DNA of 6,154 nt, from the NCBI GenBank assembly GCA_007120915.1, contig SKMT01000210.1, forward strand, positions 1-6,154. Reading direction: 5' to 3'. Source of the stretch: Myxococcales bacterium (lineage in GTDB: Bacteria; Myxococcota_A; Bradymonadia; Bradymonadales; Bradymonadaceae). The notes under the pieces were generated by a model that saw only the letters and a program-made list of their open reading frames with translations, was not told where the DNA came from and did no database searches. The translations under genes and the position numbers were made by a program. How positions within the stretch are numbered: position 1 is the first letter of the stretch; the number at the start of each line of letters is the position of its first letter. Of this stretch, positions 1-6,154 are shown in pieces.

Positions 1-939
1 CGAAGACGCGGCGATGTTCGGAGTTCGGCTCACCGACGAAGAGATCACCTGCAGCAACGAGGCCGATGACCTGCTGAAGATCACCGACGAGACCACCCTG
101 GCGCTCGAAGACATCGATCCGCCCTTCGGTGGTCAAGCCGAGGATACGGCTGTCGAAATCACCGCCTCCGATGATCCGGGCGACGACGAAGTGCAATTCG
201 AGGCCACACCCCGCGCCTACCTGAACCCGCCAGATGACGCCGGAGCACTCGGCCAGGAGATCCAGGCGGTTCAGTTCATCGACGAAACGGAACTCAACGG
301 TATCGTTCCCTCCGGGCTCTCCGTTGGCACCTACGACCTGATTGTGGTCAACCCCGAGGGTGAGGTCGGCGTGCTCGACGAGGCCTATGAGGTGACCGAG
401 GAGCTTCCACCGCGCGTCGAAAGCGTCAGCCCCTCGGCCTGGCCCACCGACACGATTAGCGTGGACGTGGAGGGAGAGCATTTCCGCGATGACCCGGACG
501 ACCCGGAAGTGGAGGTGTTCTGCCAGCCCACCGGCGAGGACATCGACGACGAAGACGATCTGGACCAGCCCGACGACATCACCGTCAACTCCGTGTCGCC
601 CACGCTCATCGAGTTGACCGTGGATGCGAGCAACCTGGAGCGGCTCAGCGCCTGCTACATGCGGGTGACCAACCCGGACGGCACCTACGACGTGTACTCG
701 CCGATCACGATCACCAACCCGGCGGCGAAATTCCTGGAGTTCCAGGACGGGCCGGATCTGAACGACGCCCGGCGGGCACCGACGGCGCTGTCGGGATCGC
801 CGACGCGGGCGAACCACTACGTGTACGCCATCGGCGGTGACGACGGCGACACGGGCGACCAAAACGCCACCGGAGAGTTCTCGCGCATCGACCGCTTCGG
901 GGCTCCCACCGGGTGGAGTTACCTGCCCTACGAGCTTCC
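1..939 (+). repeat. Direct repeat, upstream copy (partner 5216-6154)
   Basis: This segment aligns base for base with 5216-6154 at a constant offset of 5215. I counted about 60 mismatches by eye and no indel, so identity is about 93-94%. The first 111 bases are identical. The copy begins at the window edge, so its true left end is unknown. It encodes the end of one TIG module, two further TIG modules and the first kelch blade of the large protein. Confidence 0.97.
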
Positions 940-2194
940 CGAAGGCCGCAGCTTCGCCGACGGGGCGCGCATCGACGACTTCGTCTACATGGTAGGCGGG
1001 GTCAAAGACGACGGCGTCACCGGCGAGATTCTTCGCGCTCAGGTGCTCGACCCGACGGATGTGCCGGAGATTGTCGCCGTGGACATCGACGTCGAAGAGC
1101 TTCTGGAGCCCGGTGATCCCAGTGATCCGGGCGGAATGGACGAGGGCACCTACTACTACCGGGTGTCCGCAGTCTACAGCGACGATGACCCGGCAAACCC
1201 CGACGGTGAATCGCTCGCCAGCGAGCCGCAGCCGGTCCAGCTTCCCATCGACGGCGCGGAAGTGACCATCGAGTGGGATCCGCCGGAGCAGATCAACCAC
1301 GACATCGAGGAGTACCGGGTGTACCGCAACGTCGAACCGGACGACCCGTACGGCGACGAGTCGCTGATCGGCACCGTCGACGACGGGACCACCACCTTCA
1401 CCGACGACGGCAGCATCACTCCCGACGACGACGAACAGCCGCTGCCGCTGGGCTCGCTGGGCACCTGGAAACAGGTCGGCGAACTCGATACCGAACGCCG
1501 AAGCTCAGGCATCACGGTGGCGCCGAGCCCGGCGTTTGACGACGAGTACTTCGTCTACGCCATCGGCGGAGAAGACGACGACGGTGAGATGCTCGATGAC
1601 TATGAGTTCTTCAGCGTCAACGTCTTCGGCGAGCGCGACCAGGACGTCGGCACCCCGATGCAGGGTGTCGACGACGAGGGAGACGACCTGCTGCTGCCGG
1701 AAGCGCGCACTGCGCACACCGCGGCGGCCGCCTTCGGCCGAAACGCCAGCTCCGTGGCCGGGGAAGCACCCTCGATCTTCGTGTACGCCGGCGAAGCCGA
1801 CGACAACGACACCCATGTGCGTGTCACCTACGTCGGCGACGACGGCTATCTGACCGAATGGGAAGAGTTGGGACCGACCCGGATGATCCCCGGCGGTCAG
1901 ACCTCGGGCCACGCCGGTGCGATCATGAACAACAACCTGGTGTACGCCGGCGGAGGAAGCAGTGGTGACGCCGGAGACAGCGGTGACCACACCGAGGTGC
2001 AGTGCGACGGCGATGACTGTCCGCCGGCGACGATCTCGACGGCTTACTCCAACCTGTCGGATCTGGAGATGGAACCGCGCGCCTGGATGGGAGCGATTCC
2101 GTTCCGCGGGCTCTGGTACCACACCGGTGGTGTGGACACCGCCGATGAGCCCACTCCGACCGTTCAATTCTCGGTTGCCGGCGCAACGCCGTAG
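1..2194 (+). CDS. TIG/kelch-repeat surface protein, C-terminal part (5' truncated by window)
   Basis: This is the last 731 codons of a large extracytoplasmic protein. The frame is open from the first full codon at position 2. The ATG at 14 is not the true start, because the same codon is internal (residue 659) in the homologous gene at 3255. Counting from that Met, residues 35-128 and 132-235 are two IPT/TIG Ig-like modules, with PPRVESVSP opening the second and NPxG turns near each end. From about residue 256, kelch-like blades follow, marked by YVYAIGG (269), FVYMVGG (323), FVYAIGG (513), FVYAGE (589), LVYAGGG (642) and LWYHTGG (700). Residues about 350-475 resemble a fibronectin type III domain (YYYRVSAVYS, then EEYRVYRN) inserted between blades two and three. 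Cys170/214 and Cys664/669 could form disulfides. Asp and Glu are very abundant. By analogy with the downstream paralogue, the missing N-terminus should be a lipoprotein signal plus more TIG repeats. A binding or adhesion role is inferred; no catalytic motif was seen. Confidence 0.85.
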   Translation, partial: EDAAMFGVRLTDEEITCSNEADDLLKITDETTLALEDIDPPFGGQAEDTAVEITASDDPGDDEVQFEATPRAYLNPPDDAGALGQEIQAVQFIDETELNGIVPSGLSVGTYDLIVVNPEGEVGVLDEAYEVTEELPPRVESVSPSAWPTDTISVDVEGEHFRDDPDDPEVEVFCQPTGEDIDDEDDLDQPDDITVNSVSPTLIELTVDASNLERLSACYMRVTNPDGTYDVYSPITITNPAAKFLEFQDGPDLNDARRAPTALSGSPTRANHYVYAIGGDDGDTGDQNATGEFSRIDRFGAPTGWSYLPYELPEGRSFADGARIDDFVYMVGGVKDDGVTGEILRAQVLDPTDVPEIVAVDIDVEELLEPGDPSDPGGMDEGTYYYRVSAVYSDDDPANPDGESLASEPQPVQLPIDGAEVTIEWDPPEQINHDIEEYRVYRNVEPDDPYGDESLIGTVDDGTTTFTDDGSITPDDDEQPLPLGSLGTWKQVGELDTERRSSGITVAPSPAFDDEYFVYAIGGEDDDGEMLDDYEFFSVNVFGERDQDVGTPMQGVDDEGDDLLLPEARTAHTAAAAFGRNASSVAGEAPSIFVYAGEADDNDTHVRVTYVGDDGYLTEWEELGPTRMIPGGQTSGHAGAIMNNNLVYAGGGSSGDAGDSGDHTEVQCDGDDCPPATISTAYSNLSDLEMEPRAWMGAIPFRGLWYHTGGVDTADEPTPTVQFSVAGATP

Positions 2195-2199
2195 GCAAC

Positions 2200-2254
2200 G
2201 GGGTCCGGTTTCCGGTTGGCAGTCCGAAAGGATCAGCACCGGAAGCCGGGCCCT
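2200..2254 (+). terminator. Long hairpin after the upstream gene; possible terminator or mRNA-end structure
   Basis: The arms 2201-2216 and 2238-2253 pair over 16 base pairs with two G-U wobbles; a further wobble is possible at 2200/2254. The loop itself can fold: 2222-2225 pairs with 2230-2233 and closes a GAAA (GNRA-type) tetraloop at 2226-2229. The structure starts six bases after the TAG stop. The bases just after it are C-rich rather than a run of T; the only T run (2287-2291) is more than 30 bases away. It is therefore not a textbook intrinsic terminator. It could cause weak or Rho-assisted termination, protect the 3' end of the upstream message, or act in the leader of the next gene. 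Confidence 0.5.
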
Positions 2255-2314
2255 CTCCCGCTCACCCCACTGGAAGCTCAACTGACTTTTTCAGCACCAC
2301 CGTCACGCCCCAAC

Positions 2315-2321
2315 TAAGGAG
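2315..2321 (+). promoter_or_regulatory. Ribosome binding site for the barrel protein gene
   Basis: TAAGGAG lies six bases upstream of the ATG at 2328. It is a near-perfect Shine-Dalgarno sequence and fixes the start, in agreement with the signal peptide that begins there. Confidence 0.85.
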
Positions 2322-2327
2322 TCTAAG

Positions 2328-3194
2328 ATGAAGCGTCTGATGTTCATTCTGCTCGCTGTCGGCCTGCTTGCCGCCTCCCCGGCGATGGCCGACGAACCCC
2401 AGGAAGACGACGCCGAAGAGGTCGAACAGACCGATGAGGCCGACGAAGCCGACGACCAGGAGGATGAAGTCGCCGACGACGAGGATGAAGTCGTTGACGA
2501 CGAGGACGAAGTCGCCGACGAAGAAGACGACCAGGCAGATGAAGAGTTCGAGGATCTGGCCCTGGACGACGAACCGGCCGATGAGCCAGATGCCGACGAA
2601 CCGGCCGCCGACGAGCCTGCCGCGGACCACCCGCTGCTGGCGGTGGCTCCTCGCATCGGCGTGACAGCCCCTCAGCCCTTCGGAGATCTGAACTCCTGGC
2701 CGGTGTTCGGGCTCGATGTGGGCGCGATCATGCCCTTCGACGTCGGAGCGATGCAGCGGCCGCTGCAGTTGGGCATCGACGTCGGCTACACCCAGCCCGG
2801 TGCCACCGGCGAGGGCAACCACCCGATGCTCGGCGACGAGGGTGCGGACTATGAATGGGAGCTGACCCAGCGGATGCTCACCCTGCAGTTGACCGCCCTT
2901 TGGAGATTCATGCCTCCCGGACAGGGCTTCGGCGCCCACGCATTGGTTGGGCCCAGGGTCTACCTGATGGAATCGGTGATGGAAGCCAGCGGCAACGACG
3001 CCGACTTCGGGGAAAACCGAGAGACCAATACGGAGTACGGAGTGGTCTTCGGCGGTGGCGTCGAATACCAGCTCGGCCCCGGATCCCTGGTGGGAACGCT
3101 GGTGGTCAGCGGCAGCCCGCTGGACCAGCGCATCACCGGCGAGGCCAACACCGCAGCCTTTAACCTCGATGTGGGCTACAGGCTCTTTTTCTAA
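2328..3194 (+). CDS. Secreted outer-membrane β-barrel protein with long acidic N-terminal arm
   Basis: This is a complete 288-aa protein that I cannot assign to a named family. Residues 1-21 are a Sec signal peptide (MKR, a hydrophobic core, then AMA before Asp22), fitting signal peptidase I rather than a lipobox. Residues 22-100 are an anionic, low-complexity arm: 48 of 79 residues are Asp or Glu and none is Lys or Arg. It contains 7-residue repeats of EDEVADD type at 45-72 and DEPA-type repeats at 80-100. Residues 101-288 read as about eight amphipathic β-strands with aromatic girdles (for example WPVFGLDVGAIMPF and LQLGIDVGY), ending in DVGYRLFF. A terminal Phe on the last strand is the usual β-barrel assembly signal. 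The size fits a small eight-stranded outer-membrane barrel of OmpA/OmpW-like architecture. It lies between two paralogous TIG/kelch genes on the same strand, which suggests a linked envelope role. The barrel call is by eye; the topology is inferred. Confidence 0.85.
   Translation: MKRLMFILLAVGLLAASPAMADEPQEDDAEEVEQTDEADEADDQEDEVADDEDEVVDDEDEVADEEDDQADEEFEDLALDDEPADEPDADEPAADEPAADHPLLAVAPRIGVTAPQPFGDLNSWPVFGLDVGAIMPFDVGAMQRPLQLGIDVGYTQPGATGEGNHPMLGDEGADYEWELTQRMLTLQLTALWRFMPPGQGFGAHALVGPRVYLMESVMEASGNDADFGENRETNTEYGVVFGGGVEYQLGPGSLVGTLVVSGSPLDQRITGEANTAAFNLDVGYRLFF
2460..2543 (+). repeat. Acidic heptad tandem repeat inside the barrel protein gene
   Basis: Four consecutive 21-base units encode EDEVADD, EDEVVDD, EDEVADE and the more diverged EDDQADE (residues 45-72). 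The first three DNA units differ at only a few bases, consistent with expansion by slippage or unequal exchange, so the arm length may vary between strains. Confidence 0.8.
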
Positions 3195-3254
3195 CTCCGC
3201 TTTCGGTCACCCACAGTTTGCTACCGTCGATACTCTCTGATATCCGAGGAAACC
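3195..3254 (+). other. Short spacer between the barrel gene and the downstream lipoprotein gene
   Basis: This spacer is 60 bases long, with no stable hairpin and no clear promoter. GATACT at 3229-3234 resembles a -10 box but has no matching -35. The short gap and absence of a terminator favour co-transcription of the two genes. Confidence 0.5.
3246..3250 (+). promoter_or_regulatory. Ribosome binding site for the downstream lipoprotein gene
   Basis: GAGGA lies four bases upstream of the ATG at 3255. This ATG is also the only start that gives a proper lipoprotein signal peptide, so the two observations together fix the start. Confidence 0.7.
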
Positions 3255-6154
3255 ATGCGTCGTCTACTCAGTTGTATTCTCGTGGTGGGACTGCTCCCAC
3301 TTCTGGCCTGTGAACCGGAGGTCGACGGCCCCGAACCGCGGATGGAACCTCCTGCCGGGGATATGGCGACCAATCCTTCCTTTTTGTGTAACGAAGGACA
3401 TGACGCGGAGGAGGGAACCTGGGTGACCGTCGACGGCGAGGCGTTCAGCCCGCTGGTCGTCGATTCGATTGCTTCGGAGGACGATCCGGATGTCGAGCTT
3501 CCCATCGTCTCTCTGATTTTGCAGCGAACTCCCACCGGTGAATCGGTCGACGAGGCCAGCCGTTTCAAGCTGGACAGCCCGCTGGGCTCGGAGGACGGAG
3601 ATGTTCGATGGGTCGATGAGACCACTATGCTGTTTCGGGTCACCGACGAGTTGGAACTGCCTGAAGGGGTCTACGACATCGAAGTCGAAAACCCCAATGG
3701 ACATGTCGCCACCGAAACCGAGGCATTCGGCGTTGTTCCCCGCCCCGTAATCGATGCCGTAGTCCCCGATTCGATCTGTGTTGAACAGGGAGAACGCTCG
3801 GTGACTCTGGAGGGCGACAACTTTCTGATCGGACCGGAGGAGGGACCCCACCCGACGGTGTCGGTGGGTGACCAGAGCTATGACGTCGACAGCACTGACG
3901 GGTGTGCCGAACTGCACGATGTCTATGTCGACTATCAGCTCTGTACGGAAGCCGAATTTACGGTCGACGAAAGTAGCATCGACCCCGGCAACTACGATGT
4001 GACCTACGAAAATCCCGCCCCCGGCGATTGTAACTCGGCTGACGACAGCACCATCTACGTTGCTCCTCCCCCCGAAATCACCTCCGTGGACCCACGGGTG
4101 GCCTGCAATACCGATGGTACCGTCACGTTCGACGTAGAGGGCGAAAACTTCCTCGAAATTGACGGGGAAATGACCCACATCGTCGTCGACGACGAACAAT
4201 ACGACGCAACGGGTGTAGACTGTCAGGATGTCGAAGGCACCGAAAACACCCGGGAGTGCGATGCGCTGAGCGTCGACATCGACCTGGAAGCCGCCGAGTT
4301 GGAAGGCCCCTATCCAATGGTGGCAGTCAATCCGGAACCGGCCGATTGCACCAGCGCGGAGTCCGAAGAGTTTTACTCCGCCGGTCCCCCGAATATCACG
4401 GACGCCGAACCGGATGGCATCTGTGGCACGGACACGTTCGACGGCGAGCTGGAGTTGTTCGGTCAGTTCCTCTACGACCCCGAAGGCGACGAACCGACGG
4501 TGGAAGTTGAGGGTCAATCCGTGGATTTCGACCTGTTGGGATGTGAGGCCGCGCTGGACGACTACGACAACCTGGAGTTGTGCGGAGGTATCGACCTGGA
4601 TATTCCCGCCTCTTTGGTGGATGACCTGGAAGATGAAGAAGAGTTCGACGTCACCGTCACCGGCGCCGATCCGGTCGCCTGTGGTTCGGAGACATTCACC
4701 ATGCATCGCACCGAGCCACCGACCGTCGCATCGGTCAGCCCCCGGCGAGTCTGCTCCGACGGCAGCAGCTTCGAGGTGACCGGTGAGAATCTGCACCCCG
4801 ACGCCGAGGCCTATCTCGACGGAGTCGCCGCCGACGATGTCGATGTCGCCGCCGACGGCGAAAGCGCCGACGTCACCTTCGGCAGCGGGCTCTCCACCGG
4901 TACTGCCACCTTTGAATTCGTCAATCCCGGCGACTGCGGCTACGAATATGAAGAAGACATCCGGGTTACCGACGGTCCACTGCCGATCTTCGTGGACCCG
5001 CCGGTGGTGTTCAATCAGATGAACACCCAGGTCACCATCTATGCCGCCGGGTTGTACGACGAAGTCGGCGGAACGATCGACGAGGTGGAGCTGATCCATC
5101 CCGACGGCTCCACCACGGACCTGGACTTCTCCACGGGCTCGAGGCCCAACGTGGTCAACGCCGACATCCCCGCCGATCTGCTCGATGACGTCGACGACGA
5201 CGATTACATCGACGACGAAGACGCGGCGATGTTCGGAGTTCGGCTCACCGACGAAGAGATCACCTGCAGCAACGAGGCCGATGACCTGCTGAAGATCACC
5301 GACGAGACCACCCTGGCGCTCGAAGAGATCTATCCGCCCTTCGGTGGTCAAGCCGAGGATACGGACGTCGAAATCACCGCCTCCGATGACCCCGGCGACG
5401 ACGAAGCGCAATTTGAGGCCACCCCCCGCGCCTACCTGAACCCGACGGATGACAGCGACGGGCTCGGCCAAGAGATCCGGGCGATCCAGTTCGTCGACGA
5501 AACGGAACTCAACGGCATCGTTCCCTCCGGGCTCTCCGTTGGCACCTACGACCTGATCGTGGTCAACCCCGAGGGTGAGGTCGGCGTGCTCGACGAGGCC
5601 TACGAGGTGACCGAGGAGCTTCCACCGCGCGTCGAAAGCGTCAGCCCCTCGGCCTGGCCCACCAGCACGATCAGCGTGGACGTGGAGGGACAACATTTCC
5701 GCGATGACCCGGATAATCCGGATGTCGACGTGTTCTGCCAGCCCACCGGCGAGGACATTGACGACGAAGACGATCTGGACCAGCCCAACAGCATCACTGT
5801 CGACACCGTGTCGCCCACGCTCATCGAGTTGACTGTGGATGCGAGCAACCTGGATCCACTCAGCGCCTGCTACATGCGGGTGACCAACCCGGACGGCACC
5901 TACGACGAGTACTCGCCGATCACGATCACCAACCCGGCGGCGAAGTTCCTGGAGTTTCAGGACGGGCCGGATCTGAACGACGCCCGGCGGGCACCGACGA
6001 CGCTGTCGGGATCGCCGACGCGGGCGAACCACTACGTGTACGCCATCGGCGGTGACGACGGCGACACAGACGACCAGATCACCACCGGAGAGGTCTCGCG
6101 TATCGACCGCTTTGGCGCTCCCACCGGATGGAGTTACCTGCCCTACGAGCTTCC
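3255..6154 (+). CDS. Large TIG-repeat/kelch lipoprotein (3' truncated by window)
   Basis: The frame is open from ATG 3255 to the window end (966 full codons). Residues 1-19 (MRRLLSCILVVGLLPLLAC) are a lipoprotein signal with a LLAC lipobox; Cys19 would be lipidated and is followed by Glu, which is compatible with outer-membrane sorting. After a short linker come about eight IPT/TIG-like modules, roughly at residues 41-160, 163-270, 272-377, 378-487, 488-573, 574-690, 693-787 and 789-893. Most open with PP/P-x-I/V-x-x-V-x-P. Modules two to four each carry four Cys at similar spacing. The kelch-like part starts near residue 914 (YVYAIGG at 927). From residue 655 on it is about 91% identical in protein to the visible part of the upstream gene, so the full protein is expected to be near 1,384 residues, with a fibronectin III insert and more blades beyond the window. 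It is probably a cell-surface binding or adhesion protein; the ligand is unknown. The N-terminal half looks less GC-rich than the repeated part. Confidence 0.9.
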   Translation, partial: MRRLLSCILVVGLLPLLACEPEVDGPEPRMEPPAGDMATNPSFLCNEGHDAEEGTWVTVDGEAFSPLVVDSIASEDDPDVELPIVSLILQRTPTGESVDEASRFKLDSPLGSEDGDVRWVDETTMLFRVTDELELPEGVYDIEVENPNGHVATETEAFGVVPRPVIDAVVPDSICVEQGERSVTLEGDNFLIGPEEGPHPTVSVGDQSYDVDSTDGCAELHDVYVDYQLCTEAEFTVDESSIDPGNYDVTYENPAPGDCNSADDSTIYVAPPPEITSVDPRVACNTDGTVTFDVEGENFLEIDGEMTHIVVDDEQYDATGVDCQDVEGTENTRECDALSVDIDLEAAELEGPYPMVAVNPEPADCTSAESEEFYSAGPPNITDAEPDGICGTDTFDGELELFGQFLYDPEGDEPTVEVEGQSVDFDLLGCEAALDDYDNLELCGGIDLDIPASLVDDLEDEEEFDVTVTGADPVACGSETFTMHRTEPPTVASVSPRRVCSDGSSFEVTGENLHPDAEAYLDGVAADDVDVAADGESADVTFGSGLSTGTATFEFVNPGDCGYEYEEDIRVTDGPLPIFVDPPVVFNQMNTQVTIYAAGLYDEVGGTIDEVELIHPDGSTTDLDFSTGSRPNVVNADIPADLLDDVDDDDYIDDEDAAMFGVRLTDEEITCSNEADDLLKITDETTLALEEIYPPFGGQAEDTDVEITASDDPGDDEAQFEATPRAYLNPTDDSDGLGQEIRAIQFVDETELNGIVPSGLSVGTYDLIVVNPEGEVGVLDEAYEVTEELPPRVESVSPSAWPTSTISVDVEGQHFRDDPDNPDVDVFCQPTGEDIDDEDDLDQPNSITVDTVSPTLIELTVDASNLDPLSACYMRVTNPDGTYDEYSPITITNPAAKFLEFQDGPDLNDARRAPTTLSGSPTRANHYVYAIGGDDGDTDDQITTGEVSRIDRFGAPTGWSYLPYEL
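3741..4973 (+). repeat. Four tandem cysteine-bearing TIG modules (protein-level repeat)
   Basis: Residues 163-573 of the lipoprotein consist of four related units of about 85-110 residues. They open with PVIDAVVPDSIC, PPEITSVDPRVAC, PPNITDAEPDGIC and PPTVASVSPRRVC, and the first, second and fourth close with a conserved N-P-(x)n-D-C turn (the third has ADPVAC). The DNA of the units has diverged too far to be a nucleotide repeat, so these are old internal duplications, unlike the recent 5.2-kb repeat. Confidence 0.8.
5216..6154 (+). repeat. Direct repeat, downstream copy (partner 1-939)
   Basis: This is the second copy of the 5215-base-spaced repeat, in the same codon phase inside the downstream lipoprotein gene. 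It runs to the window edge, so its right end is unknown. Differences from the first copy are substitutions only and cluster in a few patches, such as 5429-5485, 5705-5733 and 6065-6096. Confidence 0.97.

Larger units (their letters stand above)
2195..2327 (+). other. Intergenic region between the upstream TIG/kelch gene and the barrel gene
   Basis: This 133-base spacer holds the hairpin at 2200-2254 and the Shine-Dalgarno site at 2315-2321. I found no convincing sigma-70 pair of -35 and -10 boxes, so whether the barrel gene has its own promoter or is read through from upstream is undecided. Confidence 0.6.

Noticed and set aside
14..16. ATG at 14 as the true start of the first gene
   Set aside because: The frame is open upstream of it, it lacks a signal peptide and a Shine-Dalgarno sequence, and the identical ATG at 5229 is internal (codon 659) in the paralogue.
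1505..2281. 258-codon minus-strand frame
   Set aside because: It is a shadow of the kelch coding region with no recognisable domain, and its start lies inside the hairpin spacer only by chance.
2460..2627. Short repeats in the acidic region as a CRISPR-like or regulatory DNA array
   Set aside because: The units are in-frame multiples of three, directly adjacent with no spacers, and encode a coherent acidic protein repeat.
2262..2939. 225-codon minus-strand frame with what looks like several membrane helices
   Set aside because: The hydrophobic runs (Val/Phe/Leu/Ile) are simply the complement of the GAC/GAA acidic repeats in the barrel gene. There is no supporting ribosome binding site or homology by eye.
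3201..3234. Possible sigma-70 promoter (TTTCGG with GATACT) before the lipoprotein gene
   Set aside because: The -35 match is poor and the spacing is 22 bases, which is too long. It is not better than chance.
3264..6032. 922-codon open frame on the minus strand
   Set aside because: It lies wholly antisense to the lipoprotein gene, which has a signal peptide, a ribosome binding site and recognisable domains. The translation is a Val/Gly/Arg/Asp-rich string without a domain. It stays open because of the GC-rich, Asp- and Val-heavy codon usage on the other strand.

Overview
The window looks like accessory envelope-protein DNA from a GC-rich Gram-negative bacterium. The evidence is a lipobox signal peptide, an outer-membrane β-barrel protein ending in Phe-Phe, and clear Shine-Dalgarno sites. 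The proteins are very rich in Asp and Glu, and the large ones combine IPT/TIG, fibronectin type III and kelch-like modules. That style of large acidic lipoprotein is common in Myxococcota and the former Deltaproteobacteria, including salt-adapted Bradymonadales-like lineages. This assignment is inferred from protein style only, because no taxonomic marker is present.

Layout, all on the + strand: (1) positions 1-2194 are the C-terminal half of a large TIG/kelch surface protein whose start lies upstream of the window. (2) Positions 2195-2327 are an intergenic region with a long, nearly continuous hairpin just after the stop codon, then a strong ribosome binding site. (3) Positions 2328-3194 encode a complete 288-aa secreted protein with a 79-residue anionic stretch followed by a probable eight-stranded outer-membrane barrel. 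(4) Positions 3195-3254 are a short spacer with a ribosome binding site. (5) From 3255 past the window end runs a second large lipoprotein of the same family as the first. Its N-terminus and first 966 codons are visible.

The main structural fact is a direct repeat. Positions 1-939 match 5216-6154 at a constant offset of 5215, with about 60 substitutions and no net indel (about 93-94% identity by hand count). Both copies are in frame in the two large genes and both run off the window edges. The window is therefore slightly more than one period of a probable tandem duplication with a unit of about 5.2 kb, consisting of one TIG/kelch lipoprotein gene and perhaps the barrel gene. The nominal ATG at position 14 is internal: the equivalent codon in the downstream gene is residue 659.

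A plausible joint picture is that the lipoproteins are anchored in the outer membrane and displayed on disulfide-stapled TIG stalks with a kelch propeller head, while the barrel protein with its anionic arm sits in the same membrane. No enzyme, RNA gene, CRISPR array or transposase was seen. The exact role (adhesin, sensor or contact protein) cannot be decided from the sequence.
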